NCBI GenBank assembly: GCA_037349315.1
Contig: JBAIAC010000035.1
Coordinates: 5,160,501 to 5,224,500, forward strand
DNA length: 64,000 bases
Source of the DNA: Chelydra serpentina
Taxonomy: Eukaryota; Chordata; Testudines; Chelydridae
Direction of reading: 5' to 3'
The notes below the pieces were generated by a model. It saw only the letters and a list, made by a program, of their open reading frames with translations, was not told where the DNA came from and made no database searches. Each line of letters begins with the position of its first letter. The first letter of the stretch is position 1. The position numbers and the translations under genes were made by a program. Shown here one piece after another: positions 24,564-34,515 of the stretch.

Positions 24564-25847
24564 TCATACTCGTCACCTTTGGGCACAGCAAGCGGTGTCA
24601 GGGCCCGTGCGCAGGTCCCACTGCTTCTGCATGAATCCATCCGCGGTAAGACAATTAAAAAACAAGTGGCCAACACACACAACGTATCTGAGGCAAAGGC
24701 CTCCACCCGCCGCCTCTCCGGAACTCTCAGATCCCCACGCATCCTCCCTCACGGCTCAGTGCATTTCTTATAGGACGGGATAGGATGCCTACTCCACCTC
24801 CATCCTCACCTCTGCCTGGGAGTCTCCAAGGAGGAGCGTGAGGGGAGTTTCAAGCTACTTCGAGCTGGCCAAGGTCTGGGGCCACCTCCTCTTAGCATCA
24901 ATGGGTTTTGCCTTATTGGTGTCTAGGTACCTGGTCTGATGTCCTTGACCGTGGCATGTTCCCCACACCACTCCTCCTCAGGGCTGTTTCACTCCTGCCC
25001 TCCCAGTTCTTCTTTGCAGAGCCAGCTGAAGGACAGCTGCTTAAACTCTTTCAATATCCTACTCACCTGCTACTCTAGGGCGAGTAGGGTTTTACTGTGA
25101 CGGGTGAGTAAAATATATCCTTTGTTTCTCTTCCTAGAAACGGCTGGGTGGGCAATTAGCATGCGTACTCACTGGACTGGGCAGGGTTGTATGCATGGCC
25201 CAGTGAGTTCCCATGCTAATTTTGATCATTCTGGTCAAATGTGAACATTTTTTCCTTTCTTTCTCCCTTCTCCCTTTGGAGCAGGGCTTAGAGATGCTGG
25301 GAAAAGAGAGTGAGAGATTAAGAAAACAATTTCAAGTGCTTTATCGGCACAATAAGGTATCCAAGTGCAACTAAAGGTGAGAGATCAGATCTCTGTGCAG
25401 AGGGCAGTCACAGCCATGGTTATAGGTTGGGTGTGGGAGCTGGCTCTTCTTCCGCAAGCATTATTTATCCATTCCTGACTCAATGATAGGAACCGTTTCA
25501 CCATCATCCAACACATTGCAGGTGGTCTTCTTTCTCCTCGCCCAATTTAAGAGACCAGCTCCAAACATCTAGTGTTGAATCTACCCCTTTGTCCCCGGCA
25601 TTCCTCTTTCAATCTACCCTCCACGACTCAATTTTCTCTTAATTTTTAAAGGCCACCCAAACCCAGGAACCCAAACCCTTCCCCATTAATCAGCTTCAGG
25701 AAATTCACAGTATTGACAACACTGGTGCTTAAGGAAATAGAGCCGGCTGTTCATTTGAGAGAGAAAAATAAACCGACCACATGACACCTTCCAGCAAAGA
25801 TGGCGAATGTAAACTTTAGTAATAAAACTTTGAGGAATCCGATTATG

Positions 25848-25990
25848 CTTCGAAGAAACAAACAAGCCTTTAGCTATCTCTTCTACTTTGAGCGCATGCC
25901 TTTTTATAGGAAAAAGAAACCTACTGTGTATTTCGTAAATTGATTTTGAGTATTTGCTGAAATGGATCTTTATGTAATAACTAGAAATAT
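25848..25990 (+). promoter_or_regulatory. conserved block in CAMK2A 3' UTR
   Basis: This AT-rich stretch contains GCATGCCTTTTTATAG, GTGTATTTCGTAAAT and TATGTAATAACTAGA. I recognise it as the counterpart of a segment about 1 kb after the stop codon in the mammalian transcript. Such preservation in non-coding RNA suggests a function in mRNA stability, localisation or translation. The identification relies on memory. Confidence 0.6.
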
Positions 25991-26989
25991 TGAATGTTTT
26001 GGGGGTGGGGAATTTTTTGGGAGTTGTTGGCTTTTGGGAGGTTGTTTTTGTTTGGTTTACATGTGGGAGCGGCTTGGCAACAAAGCGATGTTCATAGTGA
26101 AGATGGCCCCAGGTCTCGTTCCAAGAGGGCAGAGCGACACAGCCCTGTTCCTGTGAACCCCGTTGAGCCCCTTAAGACACATGGGACTCATGGTAACGTG
26201 GTCGTTTCTATTTGCAATGGAAATGTCTGAATGTCAGAAGAGCCCATTTGAATGAAGACACCTGGACAGTGAGGCATTCCTGGGCTGAAGTTGCAGGTTC
26301 TGCAGGGAGAATGGTCATCTCCAAGGGACATCTGAGCCAGCTGGCAGGAATACAGGAGGCATGGGTCATTTCTGAGCCTGTGCATTTTCTTGAACGATAA
26401 ACAACCATCCGGTGGTTCTTCCAGCGCCACCGTTATGTCAGTCCCATGACCTTGGGAGGGGCTGGAAAGACGTCTAGTTTTGGTAGAGGTCTGAGAGGCG
26501 TGATCTGGTTATTTTTTGGTAATCCTTCCATTTCCTGTTCTCTTTTTTCCAACTGCAACTTCTTTACTCTTTGATGTGAGGTTACTGCAGTGCACTTGCG
26601 CTGCCCGGGGACTTTCTAACTGCACTTTCTTCATTTGCATGACGTTTAACTTTATAGACGGTGCGTGTATTTAGAAACAAACAAACAAAAATGCTTGTTT
26701 TGGACAAAAAACAACAGTGTATTCTCAATGTAAATTCTGAATGGTGTATTTTGCCTTTTCCGTGGTTTCAAGTGCTTAGCTCACCATCAAAGCAGGCCGA
26801 CCGCCTGCTGAAACACAGCCATGTTTGCAAAGTGCGAAAATATTTTCTGGTGGGACCTGAGGGGAAGAAATCCAAGCAGCCAGGGTATTTAACAAGCTTC
26901 AGGAGGCATGTTGTATGAAATTCCACTGACCCCATCGTGAGCTCATTGTGTGGAATGGGCATTGAATGTGCCTTTTTAGGGACATATCA

Positions 26990-27085
26990 GCCAGATTCTC
27001 TGCTGGTGGAAATCAGTGTCTCTCCATGAAACTCATTGGACCGATGCTGATTTACAAGGGAGCGACACTGACTCACGCCGGCTGA
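26990..27085. repeat. dispersed palindromic repeat, copy 3
   Basis: GCCAGATTCTCTGCTGGTGG to CGGCTGAGAATCTAGCCCAG, with inverted ends, within the CAMK2A 3' UTR. Related to 495-598 and 7203-7300. Confidence 0.4.
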
Positions 27086-27586
27086 GAATCTAGCCCAGAA
27101 TCTTCTCTTAGACAGGCACTCTCTTGCTGGGGAGAGGATCAGCCTTTTAGGGTTGCTTTTTCACAGCGTTTTTTTTTTTCTTCCTGTGTTTGCTTTGTGC
27201 CAAAGCTATTTGTGTCTAAATGAGGGCATTGGCTCGTTCACAGCTTACGATGCTCCTCTGGCACGTGCTGTGAAGCCAACTCTGATGAGGTGTCTCATCC
27301 ACCTATTAATCACCATGCCATCTGGCCATCAGCAGTATTGTGGATGTGGTGAACATTCCCAGGGCGCTGCCCGGATTGTGATTTTAATTGCAGGCGCGGC
27401 CATTAAGGTGGCAGCTGTGCTATCGAGTTCCAGCGTCGGGATCTGCCCCCAGTGTAACTCCACCAGTGGAGGCTGTAGTGTGAGTCCAGCCTGCACACAT
27501 AGCGTCTACCTTTGCGACTGAGGGTGGAGCTGCACCCATGGTGAGTTCTGACTGTAAAGAGCTGCTGGACTGGTCAGACGGGGAGG

Positions 27587-27700
27587 TAGGGTGACCAGAC
27601 CTCCTGATATTAGGGGCTTTGTCTTACATACACTACTATACCCAACCCCTCTCCCCAAAAAACTGTCCTGATTTTTCACACTTGCTCCCTGGTCACCCTA
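27587..27700. mobile_element. TAGGGTGACC MITE, copy 2 (inside CAMK2A 3' UTR)
   Basis: Ends TAGGGTGACCAGA and CCTGGTCACCCTA, with flanks CGGGGAGG / GGGGGAGG. It is 114 bases long and lies within the proposed CAMK2A 3' UTR, so the mature mRNA should carry it as a potential hairpin. Confidence 0.8.
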
Positions 27701-28193
27701 GGGGGAGGGGGTGCCGGCGGCCGGGCTTAGAACACAAATACCTTTGAGAACATGGAGAGCAGCTCAGAAGAATGTGGAATGCTCAGAAATGTTCTCCTTT
27801 CACTCTATGAGAGCCTCCTTTTAAGGGATGAAGCTGATTGGGTGCCACGGTAACACTCACCTCTGCTGCTAGGGCTGAACGGCCACACCCACCTAGGCTC
27901 CACCCATTTCTGCACCCAGTTTGGCTTTGCTTCCCGCATGGTTGCGACCTGATGTCTTAGAAGTGAGTGGTCCCTATTCAGACTGTTTCCCCACGGACCT
28001 CTTTCTCAGGGGAAGGCTCATCCTCGACCATGGGCTGGATGGCTGTCGTACAACACCCACAGGACTTTAATAATAATAATGAGCCGGCTGAGCATTCCCA
28101 AGCGAAGCAGTTCCCCTGCAGAGGCTGGGGCTTTGGCTCTTTTTCGTCTTCCAGGAAAGGAGAATCCAGACAAGGAAGAGGCGCTCCAGCCTG

Positions 28194-28679
28194 TCACATC
28201 TTGCCCACCACGTCTGCTTTCAGCACCCGCACTTTAGGGCTCTGCTGCCACAAATGGATCGTTGTGCCCTGGTCTCCATCCCCAGTTTGGCCCAGGTCTC
28301 CGCGCAGGTCTTTGTCGGAGTAAGCATAAGCTGTGGCCTTCCTTTCGCAGCCGCATCCAAATTCCTTTAGCCCTGGTCGGCTTGTGGAGTCCTTGGTCTT
28401 CCCCAAACTCTCAGCACCCTCCGTCACACCAGACTGGCTCTTCTTTGGCTTCCAGAACAAAGGGCACCATCTCTCCCCCGGTAGCCCCGTCCTCGGGGCC
28501 AAGCCACACTCCGTCATCCCCCTACTTCCCCTGTCTGTCACAGGGGACCCCAAGCAACAGCTGCGGTGACAGCATTTGCTGCCGTGGTTTCTGCTTTGTA
28601 GGCTGGAGGAGATGGTGGTGGCAATTCCCTTCTGAGCCTGTCTGCAGCAGCATCTCTCATGTCCTTGCTGTTGCATCAA
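28194..28679 (-). other. open frame antisense to CAMK2A 3' UTR, not recognised
   Basis: A 161-codon open frame on the - strand with an ATG (MMQQQGHERCCCRQAQKGIA ...). It shows no domain, signal peptide or family that I recognise, and the + strand is also open over most of the same span (28262-28711), so GC content may explain it. Kept as an observation, not a gene call. Confidence 0.15.
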
Positions 28680-30680
28680 CCCTCAGCCGAGGAAGAGATG
28701 GGCGACTTTAAGCCCTTCCCACCCTCCTTGCCGCCCGTCTGTGGATAGCTATGCTCTGAAGGGTGGAAAACATCTGATCTGCTGAGACCTGTCCTGCAGG
28801 TTGTAACACTACGGCATCCCATCCATTTCGGTCACAAGTGCAACGCAGTGATGGTATCACGTCACGGTCCAGCGTAAACCTGCCTGTCCATAAGCAGCAC
28901 TAATGTTATCACGTCTTCTGGTGTCTTTGGAGCAGCTTAGGTTTGCATCTTGCCACGTCACTGAAAGAAAATAGCCTGCATTAAACTCCTGTGAGTCTCG
29001 TGCCTTGTGCATGAAGGCTCTGTGGTCTATGGGGACCTACATGGTTAAAAAGTCACCTCCCTGTAGGTTGTTGGGAGGACATTTCAGGCTCTCTTTTCTA
29101 CAGCAGAAGACAATCACTCTGCTCAGGATGATGAGCAAAGAACCAGTCCCTGACCCCAAGCTCACCATGCCCATCACCTAGTGTAGCCTCACTAGGGAGC
29201 CGGACAGGTCAGCAAGCAGCAGGCATAGGCTGGCATCCCATCCTGGTGTTTCCGGGATGGCTCTGCAGTGGTGCTGTGGCAGTCCAGCTGATGCAAATTC
29301 TCATTGATCAGGTGTTGAAGATAGAGGGAACGGTCTATCTCATGTTTGCAGTGGGGCACCATGACCACTGCCTGTGGAGGAGGGTGACATTGTGTCTTTC
29401 AGACAATCCCGATGTAGTCATGTGCCCCAGGAGTAGCTTTCCCCTGAGGACAGCAGAGGTGCAGAAGATCACGCAATTAGCTCCTGCGGACATCCCAGGA
29501 GCATGATTAACCCTTGTTTCTAGCCCCGAAAAACACATGTGTGGGTGTTTATGGCCGTGCTGGGGGCATAGTCCCTTGGGCACGCTCAGCTGAGTTTTCA
29601 GGAAGTTCTTTGGAGGCATACGCCTACATTCCAGTAGCTTTGGATCCACCCCCCAGATTGCCTGGCTGGGTATCGGGGGGGAAGAAATTTGACAGGATCC
29701 CCAGAAGGTAAGCACTCTTGGTGTAAGCCCCAATTAACCCTTCACAGACACAACAGCAGTGGTGAAGTGCAAAGAATAAGCGGTCATATATTTACACACT
29801 GTTTATAACGGATTTACAAATGCCCACAGACAACATAAGCATCACAGACGTGAGCAATAGATGCCATAGAAGGTTGTAGGCTCTTCCGCAGGAGAGATTA
29901 TAGATGCTTAAAAGCTACCTGTTGGATTCTACAATTGATGAACCATGTATTCAAACATCTTTTAACGCTTTATAGTCTATTGATCCAGGGAACCTTAAAA
30001 TAAAGTGTAACAAAACCACCTTCCTTGCCATGGATGGAGCCTGGAACAAAGGACCTGCTGTCTGTCCCCACTCCCATTCAGTGCCGTAGGGGACCCAGGT
30101 GGTCACAGCCCTTCCCTGGAGACCCACCTGGCTCCCCTCCCTCGGCTGAGCTTCCTTCTCCTCAATTCTCGCATGGCTGTGACCCATCCACCCTTTTTGT
30201 AACCGTGACACCAGTGAGGGAGGGTGGGGTTCAGGGGAAGCGGGGTGTTGTTTATTGACTTGTTTCTTTTGGATTGTTGTTACTTTTTTCTAACTGTTGC
30301 ACAATTTTAGGGCTTTTGTAACATTTTTGGAACAAGCAGGGAAAATGTTAACAGTGGTTTAAAAAATATAATGAGATATATATATATAGATATATATAGA
30401 TATATACATACATGAAAACTCTATGGAAATATTTATTTCACACGACTGCAAAAAACAAAATAATAAAAAAAAAATAAGGAGCTTTTTAATGTAACAAATG
30501 AAAACCCCAGCGAGAGGCTGCAGTGTGTCCTCTCCTGATTGTAACTCAGTGTGGTTGGACTCTAAGCCTTGTGGTATCTTTTGTAAGTGAATCCGATCTG
30601 TAAAGCGGCGTGTCCGTGTTGGATTCTTTGTTACAGTTTTTTTGAACCTGTGGCTGTGAACAGAATGATCACTGCTCAAA

Positions 30681-30763
30681 TTTTATGCTATATTTTTGGG
30701 GCACTTGGGGTGCGGGGGGAGGGGAATTGTCAGTTTTATTCTTGGTGTTTCAAGTGCAATAAA
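30681..30763 (+). promoter_or_regulatory. poly(A) signal with two CPEs and a G-quadruplex tract
   Basis: AATAAA at 30758-30763 is preceded by two cytoplasmic polyadenylation elements, TTTTAT at 30681-30686 and 30734-30739. CPEB binding to such elements near the hexamer is known to drive activity-dependent polyadenylation of CaMKII alpha mRNA at synapses. Between the CPEs, 30698-30724 has four G runs (loops CACTT, TGC, A) able to form an RNA G-quadruplex; a G-quadruplex in the mammalian CaMKII alpha UTR has been linked to neurite targeting. Confidence 0.65.
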
Positions 30764-30939
30764 TAGCTACAAACTTCTGAACATGGAAAGTGGATGATTT
30801 CTCCAGCAGTGACTCAGACGGTCTGCCACTTTGTCTGTTTCATGGAGTCCAAAGGGTTGAGACTGGGATTGAGGTTAGAGGGGAGAGAGAAGGGATCTTT
30901 ATTATTTTTTATTTGTACTACCAGACCTCCTAGGGGGTC

Positions 30940-31690
30940 TCACTCATGGACAAAGCCCCCATTATGCTAGAGATTCTCAGGGCAAATTTTTTGGTGGCCT
31001 CAGAGTGCGGCCACCAACTCTTGCTGGTGGCTGCTCTCACGCTTTTCCCTAAAATATTTAATGAGCTTTAGGAAAACCAAATTAATATGCACATAGACCC
31101 GTCCAAATCATTGCAATTTATTTATTGCTAGCTAGCAAGTCTGTTGTGAAAAGGGATATTAACAAACATGCAAGTATCACTTTTCACAGCAGATTTACTC
31201 AGCCCTGGCAAGCCTGGGAACAAATTAAGCGCTGAATGGAGAGTCAGGGGAGGCCAGGGGAGAAGGCGGTGGGTGGCTGGGGGAGGCAGCGGGGGGGCTG
31301 GAGCCTGAAGCCCCGGGGCTGGAGAACAGGGCCCAGGGACAGAACCCAAAGCTGTGTGGCTGGAGCCTGGGGCCTGCCACAGCATAGCCAGAGCCCAGAG
31401 CTGGAGCCCAAAGCCCCATGGTCAGAGCCTGCTGCCCCACCACCCCAGGGCTTAAACCCAAAGCCTGAGCCCCACCACCTCTGGGAAGGTGGGGAACTCA
31501 CCCACTGCCTGCTCCTCTGGCGTTGTGCCCAGCTGACTCCAGCTGGGGGCAGGGCCCAACCCCTGCTCGTGGCCACAGCAACCCACCCTAAGGCGATGTA
31601 TCCAGAAGCCACCGGGCAGGCGGGGGGTGCTACTTTCCCTGGTGGCCGCGTGCAGCCACTGTGGCTGCATTTGAGAAATGCAGTGCTAGG
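30940..31690. repeat. interspersed repeat block between two poly(A) signals
   Basis: GGTGGCCTCAGAGTGCGGCC at the left and CGTGCAGCCACTGTGGCTGC at the right surround a G/C-rich tandem-like part (31290-31480) with repeats of CTGGAGCC and AAAGCCCC. The flanks ATGCTAGA (30964-30971) and GTGCTAGG (about 31683-31690) could be a decayed 8-bp duplication. Probably a hAT-type or composite element; borders are approximate. Confidence 0.4.
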
Positions 31691-31894
31691 CGCCGTACAG
31701 TCAGAGAACAAAAAGGAAGTACCCGGCCCAAAGCGTACGTTTGACTCACTCTCCTTTTGTTTATTTCTTCTTCGGGACTGGAAGTGAAAGAGAGGCGATC
31801 TACTGCAATGTATTTATTTATGTGAGATTGAGACTCCAGTTTTTTTATATTCCCCTCCCTTTAAACACCACTGGCTGTGATTATTTCTTCCTCA

Positions 31895-31900
31895 AATAAA
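31895..31900 (+). terminator. candidate distal poly(A) signal (AATAAA)
   Basis: AATAAA lies in an AT-rich, UTR-like stretch (about 31740-31920: TATTTATTTATGTGAGATTG and similar), followed by a T-rich downstream segment (TTTTTCTTCTCCCTGTTGA). It may be an alternative distal end of CAMK2A. A repeat block (about 30940-31690) separates it from the proximal signal. Confidence 0.4.
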
Positions 31901-32891
31901 ATTGTTTGAAAGGGTTTTTCTTCTCCCTGTTGATATTGACAAAGATCTCTCTTTCAGTGAGGCCCTGAGTCAGCAAAGCATGTAAGCGAATGCGCACTTT
32001 TAAGTTAAAGTTACATATGTGCTTAAGTGCTTTGCTGAATCAGGGCTTTGGTCAGTTTCCCCCCTGTTAAATTCATCTCAGCTTTTGTACATTGCCCATC
32101 CCTGTAGCAGAGAGAGAAATACTGAAATTGACTATGTGCACAGTAAACCAGCTGAAGAACAGAGAAACATTCCGCGTTTTCCCTCCCCCCACAAACACTA
32201 ATTTCTTTCAGCAATAGTCTCCGTAGGTGCTAGTCATAACTAACAGGAACAACATTTTCTGAGTGAAATGCAACGCTCATGCTGATGGCGTCCCTTTAAG
32301 TCAACTCTGTCTTATGCTACCATCCATCAAGCCAACAAAAATCAGTCACCTAGCAGAGCTGATCTTCATGGGCTGGGTGTATTGGTAAACCTGGGGGCTA
32401 CTTTAAAGTCATCCCTTTAGACCCTGGGGGGTTGCTAGGTGGGATGGCTAAGGCAGGTTTCACTGTATTTTCCAGTGTCAGCAAGGTAACGAGCGCCTGA
32501 TCTGATAAGACGGCATCACAAAGTAGGGCTTTAAAGATAAAAACTGGGGGCAAGTTGTGTCCCTCAAAGAGACCCTGTCAAACATCTCCGGCCTTCCATG
32601 AGGTACAAGGGCTACCTCTGGGCTGCAGGGCAGATGCACCCAAGCCTCCAGCCAATGTTGGACTCCATCTGATTGATTTCCCTTAGAGTGAGCAGCAAGA
32701 GACTTCCCAACTCTGTGCCTGCTGGAGCTGCCGTGTCCTTACTACAGCCCCAGTGCCCCGACTGCTTCCTCTGCGAATGCCTACAGCTGGGGCTGCATCT
32801 TTCCTCTTGCCTCCTCCTCCACACCTCCGTTGGAGCCGCACCTGCACTTGGTGGGAGGGCGTGGTAGTTCTTATTGACACTTTCGCTAGGA

Positions 32892-32983
32892 AGCGACAAA
32901 GGGTCCTGTGGCACCTTATAGACTAACAGAGGTATTGAAGCATAAGCTTTCGTGGGTCAATACCCACTTCTTCGGATGCAAGC
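32892..32983 (-). mobile_element. Penelope-like element fragment with 9-bp TSD
   Basis: GCGACAAAGGGTCCTGTGGC, TTATAGACTAACAGAGGTAT and CATAAGCTTTCGTGGGT form the conserved turtle repeat that I assign to Penelope-like retroelements. The flanks TCGCTAGGA (32883-32891 and 32984-32992) are an exact 9-bp duplication. On the - strand it contains a hammerhead-like hairpin (GTGGGTATTGACCCAC then GAAA). Confidence 0.6.
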
Positions 32984-33785
32984 TCGCTAGGAGGAGTAGA
33001 TGGCTCAGGATTCCCAGAATGAGCTAGGGAGCCGCCCACATCTAGGTCTTTAGAGCAAATCTGCCCTGGAGCGGTAGTGACAGAAAGTCATTATGAGCTG
33101 GCAGAACTTCAGTCCTTAGTGGCTGGGTGCCCACCTGAGACCTGGCAGCCTCAGCACAGACGGGGTCAGGGGATTTCTGTCTGCTACCCAAGATTTTAAC
33201 AAGCATTTGAGCTCTGGTGGCCAGTGATGCACAGGGTGTTTTAGCTGCTGGGAGATCCTGTGTAAGTCCCTTGGCCTTTGACTGCCCTGCCAAAGGCAGC
33301 TGAGCAGCAGAGTCTGCCGGGGTCCAGCCTATCATGTTTGGAATCCATCATGAGGGGCCTGGAGTTTGCCCTGGGGGGGAGGTGTCCTCTGTATGCACCA
33401 CATGCTGCCTTTAGGCAGGGGTGAGAACCAGGGCATAGGTGTGTATCTCTGAGTGGTCTAGATCTGCATCCATCTCGCAGAGCAGGGAGCAGGGTAGTGA
33501 TGCAGTGTGCTATAATATAACGTCACAGCCAGGAAAAGCTGCAGGAATGACTGCAGGTCCCCGATCAGGAGATTTGAACTGGTGAGAGGGATACAGTGCC
33601 ACTGGCACAATAGTGGGGGGTGCGAAGAGCCATTGAACCAAAGTGTAAACCCTGCATGTGATGCAAACCACTTCAATCCAGGGGGAGCTGCTGAATTCCC
33701 AGCAACGCTGGGACCAGGAGGCCATGTGCCAATCTTCCTTATATTATGGATATTCAAAGCCCGCACTTGCAATACCACAGTCTGT

Positions 33786-33800
33786 CTACCAGAGGGCGGT
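33786..33800 (+). promoter_or_regulatory. CTCF-like motif
   Basis: CTACCAGAGGGCGGT matches the CTCF core (CCASYAGRKGGCRS) at all but one position. It lies between the two convergent genes. A weaker match on the - strand, around 37530-37544 (TCTAGGGGGCACT), points towards it. Confidence 0.4.
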
Positions 33801-34387
33801 GAAAGCCCACTATCTGCACAGCTAAGACCTGCTTAGTTCACGCAGGTAAAGTGTGTGAAGATGGAGAACCAAGGGAATGTTTCTCAAAGGGCTTTTGGGA
33901 TAGGCGCTAATCAGGACAAGGCTGATCCCTTTGGATACCCCACGAAATGGGCTGACTGGCTCAGTATCTCACTGAGACTTCCCTCCATCAGCTCCTCCGT
34001 CGACAGTGAACTTATCTTCCATCTATGGGACATAGACCTTCGTCCGCCTTCCATCATCCATCAGAAGCCCGGGTTTCCCACAGAGGCATGGTTTGGATTT
34101 AATTTTGCTTGGCCTCTTTATCCAGAGCGTGAGAATGCTTAGCCAAGAGGTTCTCATGTCCTGTCTCATGGGGGAATGACGGCAGCAGGGCTGGCTTTGC
34201 CAAGACCCTCTGGACCACCCTATTTGCAATAGGGGTGTTAAGGGCTCCTGGGGAGAAAATGAGTTCCCACTCTGTGGTACTTGCAATCCCTGTACAGAGC
34301 CAGAGGCCTTGCAGTCTGGCGAGAAGTGCTACCCCAGAATCCTGCCGTGCAGAGATTACTGGCTGGGATCAGAAATAATAATAATGA

Positions 34388-34515
34388 AGTATCAGAGGGG
34401 TAGCCGTGTTAGTCTGGATCTGTAGAAGCGACAAAGGGTCCTGTGGCACCTTATAGACTAACAGAGGTATTGGAGCATAAGCTTTCGTGGGTGAATACCC
34501 ACTTCGTCGGATGCA
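34388..34515 (-). mobile_element. Penelope-like element fragment, longer copy
   Basis: The same family as 32892-32983, extended by AGTATCAGAGGGGTAGCCGT and GTTAGTCTGGATCTGTAG. On the - strand it begins TGCATCCGACGAAGTGGGTA. The hairpin GTGGGTATTCACCCAC followed by GAAAGCTTATGC is intact. Confidence 0.65.

Larger units (their letters stand above)
24358..30785 (+). other. CAMK2A: CAMK2A 3' UTR
   Basis: The long untranslated region runs from the proposed stop to about 20 bases after AATAAA at 30758. A block at about 25848-25990 (containing GCATGCCTTTTTATAG, TGTGTATTTCGTAAAT and TTTATGTAATAACTAGA) matches what I remember of the mammalian CAMK2A 3' UTR and anchors the assignment. Additional AATAAA hexamers at 25821, 29999 and 30465 could serve as shorter ends. 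The UTR contains a 114-bp MITE (27587-27700) and other repeats, which may explain why it is about twice the mammalian length. In mammals this UTR directs the mRNA to dendrites and controls local translation. Confidence 0.7.

Noticed and set aside
24126..24773. 215-codon open frame across the GT microsatellite
   Set aside because: It is kept open by (GT)n, poly(C) and (TC)n tracts, which lack stops; no recognisable protein.
25013..25036. Alternative terminal acceptor GAGCCAG followed by CTGAAGG
   Set aside because: It would also give His-stop, but its AG follows another AG by six bases and its pyrimidine tract is weaker than that before 24354.
31290..31480. Pro/Gly-rich open frames on both strands
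   Set aside because: Explained by tandem CTGGAGCC/AAAGCCCC repeats inside an interspersed repeat.
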